In this document: positions 1 to 4,548 of the stretch, in pieces
How positions within the stretch are numbered: position 1 is the stretch's first letter
Layout of the letters: each line of letters begins with the position of its first letter
Source: an uncultured Collinsella sp.
Lineage (GTDB): Bacteria > Actinomycetota > Coriobacteriia > Coriobacteriales > Coriobacteriaceae
Assembly (NCBI GenBank): GCA_900549275.1
Contig: URNU01000096.1
Span: forward strand, 1-6,080
Reading direction: 5' to 3'
Length of the DNA: 6,080 nucleotides
The notes under the pieces: model-generated
Database searches by the model: none
What the model was told of the DNA's origin: nothing
Seen by the model: only the letters and a program-made list of their open reading frames with translations
Translations under genes and position numbers: made by a program

Positions 1-585
1 GACCCCGTGCGCTTTATCGGCAACAAATCGTCGGGCAAGATGGGCATCGCCCTGGCGGGGGAGGCCGCTCGCCGCGGCGCCGCTGTTACGCTCGTACTGG
101 GACCAACATCGATCGATGTTCCCCGCGGCGTGGAGTGCGTACGCGTGCAGACCGCCGCAGAGATGCTGCAAGCGGCGCTGAGCGCCTTTCAGACGGCCGA
201 TGCGGCCATTTGCGCGGCTGCCGTCGCCGACTACACACCCGCCTCTCCCGCCGACCATAAGCTCAAAAAGGCTAACGAGCGCTTGGATCGCATCGAACTG
301 GTCGAGACGGTCGATATCTTGGCCGAGCTTTCGCGCCAAAAGGGAGAGCGGTGCGTGATCGGCTTTGCGGCCGAGACCGATAACGTCGTGGAGTACGCGC
401 AGCGCAAGCTTGCGCGCAAGGGTTGCGATGCCATTATCGCCAACGATGTCTCGCGCGCCGATTCGGGCTTTGGAACCGATACCAACAAGGCCTGGATTGT
501 GAGCACAGCGGGTACGCAAGAACTCCCCGTGCTAACAAAACCCCAGCTCGCAGATACAATTTTGGACATGCTTCAAAATATTTAA
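1..585 (+). CDS. coaBC: CoaBC, C-terminal phosphopantothenate-cysteine ligase (CoaB) part; 5' end outside window
   Basis: CoaBC makes 4'-phosphopantetheine from 4'-phosphopantothenate in coenzyme A synthesis. The part seen here is the cytosolic CoaB half, which joins CTP-activated phosphopantothenate to cysteine. The frame is open from base 1, reading DPVRFIGNKSSGKMG, the CoaB nucleotide-binding signature. The GTG at 7 is an internal Val codon, not a start. Further family landmarks, numbered from base 1, are CAAAVADYTP near residues 73-82, the KLKK lysine loop near 88-91, GFAAETDNVVEYA near 122-134 and ANDVSRADSGFG near 147-158. About 194 codons are visible, ending at a TAA at 583-585 where the family normally ends, so the C terminus looks complete. 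The N-terminal CoaC flavoprotein decarboxylase half lies off the left edge. A separate tRNA-Pro unit follows in the same direction, starting 81 bases after the stop. Codon use is GC-rich and regular, as in a core gene. Confidence 0.96.
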   Translation, partial: DPVRFIGNKSSGKMGIALAGEAARRGAAVTLVLGPTSIDVPRGVECVRVQTAAEMLQAALSAFQTADAAICAAAVADYTPASPADHKLKKANERLDRIELVETVDILAELSRQKGERCVIGFAAETDNVVEYAQRKLARKGCDAIIANDVSRADSGFGTDTNKAWIVSTAGTQELPVLTKPQLADTILDMLQNI

Positions 586-593
586 AAAAGTTC

Positions 594-626
594 TTGCACA
601 AGGGCAAAGTTTCGGGTTAATATACT
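594..626 (+). promoter_or_regulatory. Probable promoter of the tRNA-Pro gene
   Basis: A TTGCAC -35-like box at 594-599 is followed by an AT-rich TTAATATACT stretch at 617-626. TAATAT at 618-623 gives an 18-base spacer; TATACT at 621-626 matches the -10 consensus better but gives 21. The expected start, near 630-633, falls at a short leader hairpin (GTTGCG 631-636 with CGCAAC 648-653) ahead of the tRNA at 666. The position between the coaBC stop and the tRNA fits a stand-alone tRNA promoter. No start site has been mapped. Confidence 0.55.
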
Positions 627-665
627 CCCTGTTGCGAGCGAGAGCAGCGCAACAAACAAAAGCTT

Positions 666-742
<77 letters not shown>

Positions 743-751
743 GAAGTTTGC

Positions 752-786
752 AGGTCAGGCACCTAGTGCCTGACCTTTTTTGTTTT
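752..786 (+). terminator. Intrinsic terminator of tRNA-Pro
   Basis: A perfect 11-bp stem, AGGTCAGGCAC (752-762) with GTGCCTGACCT (766-776), closes a three-base CTA loop. It runs into TTTTTT (776-781), then G and four more T. It starts ten bases after the tRNA CCA. The T tract lies only on the plus-strand side, so it acts on the tRNA transcript. Confidence 0.92.
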
Positions 787-814
787 AAGCAATTGCTTAA
801 TTTTGATTAAGCAA
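785..814. repeat. Three alternating copies of TTAAGCAA (palindrome plus hairpin)
   Basis: TTAAGCAATTGCTTAA (785-800) is a perfect 16-base palindrome. Its right half, TTGCTTAAT (793-801), also pairs perfectly with ATTAAGCAA (806-814) across a four-base TTTG loop. The same eight-base word therefore occurs three times in alternating orientation, directly after the tRNA terminator, whose T tail overlaps the first copy. This could be a dimeric regulator site, a recombinase core or a second weak hairpin. The sequence does not decide between these. Confidence 0.6.
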
Positions 815-1205
815 CAGGGTGCCAAAAATCTATCTGCGCGATAATCGCCTTTTGCGGTTACTTGCGCGTTTTGCACGCGCTTGAGCCGATTTATTAACGC
901 GATATGAATCTACATACGCGTAGCTGGTATACAGCCGAATACAGGCTGTATTTATCGCGGCGATTTACGTAGATATAGCGACTGTAACGAACAAGCGTGT
1001 CGCTGTGTTTATTCCAGTAGTTCACTTGATCGGTGGACAAGTGGGCTGTTGCAACGAAACGCCAAGCGGGATGGGCTCTATACGAGGATGCCGCAGGAGT
1101 AATGGCGGGGGAGTGCGGCAGGCGCTCTGAGAGCCGCTGTGTGACCCCATTTCTCCTCAAACCGATAACCTATGCCACAAACATCAAACCGTTCGAGTAA
1201 CCGCC
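815..1205. other. Gene-poor spacer with nested inverted repeats
   Basis: I see no convincing gene here. The region is rich in short inverted repeats: GCGCGT/ACGCGC (864-869/875-880), CGCGATA/TATCGCG (898-904/953-959) enclosing CTAC/GTAG (910-913/920-923) and ATACAGCC/GGCTGTAT (929-936/944-951), and CACTTG/CAAGTG near 1023-1043. The word CGCGATA also occurs at 837-843. A minus-strand frame at 894-1160 is open for 88 codons, but it has only a TTG start and no credible ribosome binding site. A 43-codon minus-strand frame from an ATG near 1152 has GAGGAG too close to the start. I do not annotate either as a gene. Confidence 0.5.
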
Positions 1206-1237
1206 AAAAGAAAAGCCCGCACAGGCCGTGCGGGCTT
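1206..1237 (-). terminator. Intrinsic terminator of the pilin-DUF6273 gene
   Basis: Read on the minus strand, AAGCCCGCAC (1237-1228) pairs perfectly with GTGCGGGCTT (1222-1213) across a five-base loop. The tail continues as TTCTTTT. It begins about 11 bases after the stop codon of the 1249-2235 gene. The T-rich tail is on the minus-strand side only. Confidence 0.9.
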
Positions 1238-1248
1238 AACAGATGAAT

Positions 1249-2235
1249 CTAGAAGCACCAAGCTGGGCAGACGCGATTCGAGTTCGTCGCGCCGTAGTTG
1301 TACGACGGATCGCCGTTGCTGTCGACATAGAGGAAGAGCGCAGAGGCGCTCGGATTCAAGGAACGCTCCCACCAAGCGACGCCAACACTCAGGCAATCGT
1401 TACCCGAATAATTGTTCGTCACCTTACCCTTGAAGGCCTCGTACTGGGTTCCTTCGTTTCCGATCCAAGAATAACCAGACCAGCCGCTATAAGGGGTCTC
1501 GACGATTTCGGAATAACTGAGCATGAACAGCTTGTCCGAGGTCGCCGTCACGGCGGCATTCTTGTCGGTTCCATCAACGTTGTTCGTCAGCTTCCTGACC
1601 GGCTTCACCTTGGATTGGAAATCGGAGGGCATCAGGTTCCAGATCTCGCCGGAGTTCATCTTCGCGCGGAGTTCCGACTTCTCCCAGCCACCGGCATTGG
1701 TGTTGGTGGCGTTCACGCGAGATTTGATACCCGTCGAGGCGGCGAGGAACGTCAGGCCCGCCTTGCCGCTACCATCGGCCAAGTCATCGGGGTTGATGCC
1801 GATAATCATGTACTCGAGCGTCTGACCATCGGTGAGCTTCATCGAGAACTTCGTCCCTGCATTCATCGCGGCCTCCGCCTTGGCGAAGGCGGACGATGCC
1901 TCGCCCTTCGCGGCGATGTCCTCGGCCACGGCCTTCTGCTCTTCGAGGGTCCAGTCCTTCGCGTCCTTGGCGATGGCCGCCTGGACGGTCGCGGAATCGG
2001 CGCCTGTGGAGCCATCGCCGGACGCACCTCCCTCGACGCCGCCGACCGTCCCATTGTTCACCGTGTTGCCGACCAGGTTGAACTGGTTTCGGATGGCACT
2101 GGCCACGCCGGGTCCCGCGAACACGATCACCAGGCCGATGACCGCGATGATCAGGACGTACTCGATGATTCCTTGGCCTCCGGAGGCGGATACCTCTAGG
2201 AGATACCCCCCCCCGGAGGTTCTGCGCCGCTGCAT
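1249..2235 (-). CDS. Flp/type IVb pilin-like N terminus fused to a DUF6273-like C-terminal domain (putative phase-variable surface adhesin)
   Basis: The 328-residue product starts with a short Arg-rich leader. SASGG-QGIIEY (16-26) follows, a prepilin site in which cleavage after Gly20 places the invariant Glu at mature position 5 (Glu25), as in Flp pilins handled by TadV-type peptidases. Residues 23-40 form one hydrophobic helix. A Gly/Ser/Asp/Ala-rich linker (about 60-125) leads to a domain from about 130 to 328 that resembles DUF6273. Its landmarks are GGWEKSELRAKMN (182-194), LMPSDFQSKVKPV (201-213), TSDKLFMLSYSEI (232-244), WWERS (288-292) and the terminal block NRVCPAWCF (320-328). Ordinary Flp pilins are around 50-70 residues, so this is a large pilin-anchored ectodomain, perhaps a tip or minor pilin. 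DUF6273's biochemical function is not known to me. The chosen ATG (2235) is the one in frame with this tract length. No Tad ATPase, TadE or peptidase gene is in the window. The gene ends at its own terminator. Confidence 0.82.
   Translation of the reverse strand: MQRRRTSGGGYLLEVSASGGQGIIEYVLIIAVIGLVIVFAGPGVASAIRNQFNLVGNTVNNGTVGGVEGGASGDGSTGADSATVQAAIAKDAKDWTLEEQKAVAEDIAAKGEASSAFAKAEAAMNAGTKFSMKLTDGQTLEYMIIGINPDDLADGSGKAGLTFLAASTGIKSRVNATNTNAGGWEKSELRAKMNSGEIWNLMPSDFQSKVKPVRKLTNNVDGTDKNAAVTATSDKLFMLSYSEIVETPYSGWSGYSWIGNEGTQYEAFKGKVTNNYSGNDCLSVGVAWWERSLNPSASALFLYVDSNGDPSYNYGATNSNRVCPAWCF
2206..2214 (-). repeat. Mononucleotide tract: nine C (nine G in the coding strand) inside the pilin leader
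   Basis: The nine-base run encodes Gly8-Gly10, between the start codon and the prepilin cleavage site. Homopolymer G/C runs of this length at the start of surface-protein genes are the classic substrate for slipped-strand mispairing, in which gain or loss of one base switches expression. By frame arithmetic on this sequence, G9 joins the ATG at 2235 to the pilin, G8 or G11 joins the ATG at 2239 instead, and G10 or G7 joins neither; at G10 the upper frame meets a TAG within a few codons of the tract. Confidence 0.75.
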
Positions 2236-2255
2236 GCATATGCGACACTCCCTTC
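2233..2255 (-). promoter_or_regulatory. Ribosome binding site with two competing ATG starts in different frames
   Basis: GAAGGGAG (2255-2248) is a good Shine-Dalgarno match. The first ATG (2239-2237) is eight bases downstream, close to optimal. The second (2235-2233) is twelve bases downstream and overlaps as ATGCATG. With nine G in the tract, only the second ATG reads into the pilin; the first reads an Arg-rich out-of-frame product to a stop near 1784. The present allele therefore uses the less favourably spaced start. Confidence 0.6.
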
Positions 2256-2333
2256 GCTCAGGGTGAATAGAAACGAGCTGAGCGTAGGGTTATCGCGGGA
2301 ATCTGTCTTTGTCTTGCCGCTGCGGCATCTTGA

Positions 2334-2546
2334 CTATTGCCATGCCTTGGGAAGGATTACGCCGGGGACGTTCTTGTTGGAGTCGCTATGCAGTGTATTC
2401 GGGCTGATGTTCCAGTCGGAACAATCCAGATGGAGACTCCGGCACTGCTCGGGCATTCCCGTTAAGCCATATACAGCACTGAAATCGCACTTGGCACCGA
2501 GACCAGTTACGTCCACATCCGCGTCTGGAACGAATCGAAGCGGCAT
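2334..2546 (-). pseudogene. Unrecognised fragment, possibly the C-terminal remnant of a secreted protein
   Basis: A minus-strand frame of 70 codons from an ATG at 2546 (open two codons further, to a TGA) ends at a TAG. It has protein-like composition: acidic and polar, no long low-complexity runs, with Cys in AKCDFSAVYG, PEQCRSLH and LDCSDWN and a Trp near its end (LPKAWQ). No Shine-Dalgarno sequence precedes the ATG; the upstream bases are GAAACGGG. No family is recognised. Its end lies about 100 bases upstream of the pilin start, in the same direction. It is most likely a truncated older gene, but it may be a chance open frame. An overlapping plus-strand frame (2263-2577) has no ribosome binding site and looks less natural. 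Confidence 0.3.
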
Positions 2547-2591
2547 CCCGTTTCAAAACGTATGCGTTTCACCATGAGAGAGGGATCTGTC

Positions 2592-2949
2592 ATGAGCTGG
2601 AAACCGAGAAAATGCGTTATCGCCTTACTGACTTTGGCGACTCTGACGTGTTTCGCCGCCTTAATCGCCGTCAATATCAAACCGCAACACAATGCTTATC
2701 CCTCATCTTTGTCCATTAAAATGGGCCAGGATTTCAGCCTCGGTCCATGAAGGAGACTTTCCCATATACATAGATTAAGATAATACCGTGTATGACGAAT
2801 ATGAACTTGAGCATATTCCGTCCGTATTCATACTGGATGATCAAGGAAACATCATCGGCTTATCCGAAGGAGAGGAAGAACCTCTTGCCTTATTAAAGAA
2901 ATACGCCAAATACAACGGATATAATGCGGAAGGAGGCGACATCGAGTAA
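2592..2949 (+). pseudogene. Broken membrane-anchored thioredoxin-like protein (TlpA/redoxin type), catalytic core missing
   Basis: The start at 2592 follows GAGAGGGA with six-base spacing. The first 52 residues hold a basic N end (MSWKPRK), a hydrophobic segment (about 8-25) and a polar stretch, then a TGA at 2748-2750. From 2749 a second frame carries the C-terminal half of a thioredoxin fold: EGDFPIYID, an in-frame TAA at 2776-2778, then EHIPSVFILDDQGNIIG, the cis-Pro strand and following beta turn typical of the family. It ends with a charged tail at a TAA (2947-2949). The segment that should carry the CxxC helix is absent, so the break is an internal deletion with a frame change plus a nonsense codon. 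Any product from the first part would be a short membrane peptide. The parent was probably an extracytoplasmic thiol-disulfide protein cotranscribed with the small secreted Cys protein downstream. Base composition is more AT-rich than coaBC, suggesting foreign or relaxed sequence. Confidence 0.72.
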
Positions 2950-2971
2950 CTATCGACATCGAGTAACTATC
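2938..2971 (+). repeat. Perfect 17-bp tandem duplication
   Basis: GACATCGAGTAACTATC occurs twice head to tail (2938-2954 and 2955-2971). The first copy contains the last codons and the TAA stop of the thioredoxin-like remnant. Seventeen is not a multiple of three, so the duplication changes the frame relation between sequence upstream and the secreted-protein gene downstream. It looks like a recent slippage event because the copies are identical. Confidence 0.93.
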
Positions 2972-2995
2972 AAAGGCCAGATTAAGGAGCCAGCC

Positions 2996-3293
2996 ATAAA
3001 GAAATGCCTGCCCTCCATCGTCTCAGCAGCTCTTTGCCTCTCCCTTGTAATGACACCATTTGTGCCCGTTGCGGCAGCCTATGCCGACGAGGGATCTCCC
3101 GCCGAGAGCAGCGAGATCTACGTCGGAGTCAATTACGACGAAAATTACGATATATCCCTTTTTTGAGCGCGGGCGCTGCGCGGATTCATATTCCAAGGCG
3201 TGGTGCGATTCTCACGGATCTGCAAATAACCGCCCCGTCCCTCACAAGGTCAAGCTGAACGCGAAGGAGGAGGCTTGCCTGCGCGATCTCTAG
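2996..3293 (+). pseudogene. Small secreted Cys-containing protein with lost start codon and a frameshift at T6
   Basis: TAAGGAG (2982-2988 region) sits six or seven bases before ATAAAGAAATGC at 2996, exactly where ATG AAG AAA would be expected; the start codon reads ATA. The frame then encodes a clear signal peptide: KK, a hydrophobic core (about residues 8-27) and an AYA-DE cleavage site after residue 30. The mature part reads ENYDISLF and stops at a TGA (3164-3166), just after a run of six T (3159-3164). With five T the frame would continue as FERGRCADSYSKAWCDSH and on to a TAG at 3291-3293, giving a coherent 98-residue protein with three Cys in the mature part and GC-rich codons to the end. 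No family is recognised. Alternatives are translation from the ATG at 2924, which the tandem duplication places in frame, transcript slippage on T6, or a sequencing error in the run. Confidence 0.6.
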
Positions 3294-3303
3294 CTTGTTG
3301 GCA

Positions 3304-3356
3304 CCGCTGAAGTTATCGCCGGTCTCGTGACAACCGGTCCTAGCGGCGGCTTTTTT
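3304..3356 (+). terminator. Possible intrinsic terminator after the secreted-protein gene
   Basis: CCGCT (3304-3308) can pair with AGCGG (3342-3346), enclosing CCGGT/ACCGG (3319-3323/3333-3337). CGGC then leads into TTTTTT (3351-3356). The stem is interrupted, so it is weaker than the tRNA terminator, but it lies between the stop at 3293 and the next start at 3414 in the right orientation. Confidence 0.45.
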
Positions 3357-3413
3357 GCAACCGCAATGACATCGTACCGACTTTTCATTTGCATGTTCTG
3401 AAAGGAAGTTGCC

Positions 3414-3653
3414 ATGTTGTCGCAAAATCAATCGAGATACTTGAACACAATCGGCTTTGCCCTGCTTGCATTACTCTTTGCTAGCGACCTTTTGCTGAAA
3501 CCGCCCAAGGAACTCGTTTCGCTTGCCATAGACTGCATTTCCGCCCTTTACTTTACGGCAACCCTATTCGTCGGACTAAAGGAGAGGAAAAAAGGCGTAG
3601 TCGTTGCATCTGCCGTAGGCGTGATCATAACCATTGCCTCATTCTTTATCTGA
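3414..3653 (+). CDS. Small three-helix membrane protein, function unknown
   Basis: The ATG at 3414 follows AAAGGAAG with short normal spacing. The 79-residue product has three hydrophobic segments: about residues 13-28, 34-54 and 61-79. The first loop is short and contains KPPKE. The second is basic (KERKK), which suggests it lies in the cytoplasm and puts the C terminus outside or in the membrane. There are no catalytic motifs and no recognised family. The size and topology are like those of small membrane immunity or accessory proteins, but nothing here proves such a role. It appears intact among broken neighbours, downstream of the decayed secreted protein and facing the minus-strand exonuclease remnant. 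No clear promoter or intrinsic terminator of its own is seen; the GC-rich inverted repeat at 3690-3730 might slow transcription. Confidence 0.75.
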   Translation: MLSQNQSRYLNTIGFALLALLFASDLLLKPPKELVSLAIDCISALYFTATLFVGLKERKKGVVVASAVGVIITIASFFI

Positions 3654-3665
3654 CACATTGGTGAT

Positions 3666-4001
3666 CTAGGGGCGATATCGTAGGAATACGACCGGGAGAG
3701 CCGGGACCAGATTGCCCGGGTTGCCCGGTCGGCTCGCGCGACGGCGCGGCGGTTCCACAGAAAGCTCTCCCGACTTCACGCCGTTTCTGATCGCATTGTA
3801 GACAGCCATCTCGTCTTCGCAGTCGGCGAGCACGCGGTGTGCGTCGTCGTTTTGGATGTCCAGTAAATCTCGAAGGTCCTCCATGCACCAGCGTCCGAGA
3901 TTTGGCCATGCGCGTTGCGCGAGCTGATAAGTGTCGATTGCGATGTTGTGGTTAAGGTCCAGGCCAAAGCCGTCCCAGGCAGAACAGCTTTGTTTCCTTG
4001 A
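3666..4001 (-). pseudogene. Remnant of a DEDDh 3'-5' exonuclease (DnaQ/epsilon-like), C-terminal part only
   Basis: After an in-frame TAA at 4004-4002, 111 codons are open. Residues 17-34 (NHNIAIDTYQLAQRAWPN) match the stretch after the Exo II motif, in which a conserved 'DT..LA...P' precedes the helix. Residues 40-53 carry LRDLLDI, and AHRVLADCEDE (54-64) is the Exo III motif, with His55 and Asp60 spaced as in DEDDh enzymes. Exo I (DxE) and Exo II are missing, so two of the metal-binding acidic residues are absent and activity is not expected. The C-terminal tail is Pro/Arg/Gly-rich with a PGNPGN repeat and probably reads past the original end. An ATG at 3884 starts too late, inside the domain, and has no ribosome binding site. 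Families with this domain include DNA polymerase III epsilon and phage or plasmid exonucleases. The parent could have been part of a mobile element; this is inference. Confidence 0.6.
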
Positions 4002-4024
4002 TTATCACCTTCATCCGGACACTT

Positions 4025-4060
4025 CCCGCATTCATCCGTGTGTGTACGGATGAATGCGGG
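4025..4060. repeat. Perfect 15-bp hairpin without a T tract
   Basis: CCCGCATTCATCCGT (4025-4039) pairs perfectly with ACGGATGAATGCGGG (4046-4060) across the six-base loop GTGTGT. Neither flank is T-rich (GTTCAATACC on the plus side, AAGTGTCC on the minus side), so it is not a standard intrinsic terminator. It lies at the broken 5' edge of the exonuclease remnant. It may be a repeat-element end, a protein-binding palindrome or an RNA stabiliser. Confidence 0.75.
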
Positions 4061-4069
4061 GTTCAATAC

Positions 4070-4098
4070 CCCGGCGGCCTAATCGGCAGACCGCCGGG
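4070..4098 (-). terminator. GC-rich hairpin just after the small secreted-protein gene; weak terminator candidate
   Basis: CCCGGCGG (4070-4077) pairs with CCGCCGGG (4091-4098) across 13 bases. On the minus strand it starts five bases after the TGA of the 4104-4502 gene and is followed by GTATTGAA, which is poor in T. The position fits the end of the ABC operon, possibly acting together with the 15-bp hairpin beyond it, but the missing T tract keeps the call weak. Confidence 0.4.
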
Positions 4099-4103
4099 AA
4101 CTC

Positions 4104-4502
4104 TCACTCCTCGATAAAAGCCGGCACTCGGTTAGTCCTGCGCATCTTGAAATCGCCGGTCTCGTGGGAGACGTAGAGAATGCCGTCCATCCCATCTCGC
4201 GATGCATATGAAAGGTGAACAGAACCGCAATCCGCTCCATCATTGTCGAGAAGATCGAACGAATTCGGATCGCTCGTTGCGGCCAAACGACCACTCATAC
4301 AAGAGCCATCGTCATTACAGATTTGCCATTCCATATCTTCGCCTGCAAGAATCTCCATAGACGGCTTGGTCGCGCCATCGTTGACATACATCCCGTCTAT
4401 GCCAAAACCGTTTTCAGAACCATCGATGAACGACTGCTCGGACCTATACCTCGCAAATGATGCACATAGCACCATTTGCAAGACAAAGTACAGAGCCAAC
4501 AA
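4104..4502 (-). CDS. Small membrane-anchored, beta-rich, Cys-containing protein; natural ATG start is out of frame
   Basis: The body encodes an acidic, extracytoplasmic-looking protein of 132 codons if read from a TTG at 4502. A hydrophobic segment (2-17) precedes alternating strand-like blocks: MEWQICNDDG, GRLAATSDPN, SFDLLDNDG, GILYVSHETGDFKM. Three Cys lie in the mature part (62, 68, 92). Lengths and turn spacing recall a lipocalin-like barrel, but no family is recognised. The TTG has no ribosome binding site. The strong SD-ATG at 4548-4531 reads MIGKSYAKIAIVG and stops after 29 codons; removing one base near 4495-4503 would join it to the body and give 142 residues with one long membrane helix. 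The gene is therefore either frameshifted, misread by one base, or expressed from a weak internal start (ATG at 4478 is another choice). It follows the ABC exporter by one base and is probably translationally coupled. Confidence 0.55.
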   Translation of the reverse strand: MLALYFVLQMVLCASFARYRSEQSFIDGSENGFGIDGMYVNDGATKPSMEILAGEDMEWQICNDDGSCMSGRLAATSDPNSFDLLDNDGADCGSVHLSYASRDGMDGILYVSHETGDFKMRRTNRVPAFIEE

Positions 4503-4530
4503 TCGCTATCTTTGCATAGCTCTTGCCTAT

Positions 4531-4548
4531 CATGTCATTCACCTCCTT
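4531..4548 (-). promoter_or_regulatory. Strong ribosome binding site and ATG overlapping the end of the ABC gene
   Basis: AAGGAGG (4548-4542) lies within the last codons of the ABC exporter gene, eight bases before an ATG at 4533-4531. The ABC stop TGA occupies 4537-4535, so stop and start are one base apart, a layout typical of translational coupling. The 29-codon frame it opens ends at a TAG (4446-4444), in a different frame from the long body downstream. Confidence 0.75.

Noticed and set aside
894..1160. Minus-strand 88-codon frame as a real gene
   Set aside because: It has a TTG start, no good ribosome binding site, position after a strong terminator and overlap with inverted repeats. 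Kept only as a weak echo of the pilin end.
1243..2199. A 318-codon plus-strand open frame covering almost the whole pilin gene
   Set aside because: It is antisense to a gene with a prepilin signature, a matching terminator and sensible codon use. Its product is Arg/Gly/Val-rich with no domain, as expected of a GC-rich shadow frame.
1784..2248. Minus-strand frame from GTG 2248 or ATG 2239 running 150 codons through the pilin gene
   Set aside because: The product is extremely Arg-rich and out of frame with the pilin. It matters only as the alternative frame of the G-tract switch.
3315..4166. A 15-base word ATCGCCGGTCTCGTG at 3315-3329 and 4152-4166, encoding HETGD on the minus strand in both places
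   Set aside because: The flanks do not align, and one copy lies inside a terminator-like stretch. A shared 15-mer alone is too little to claim a duplication.
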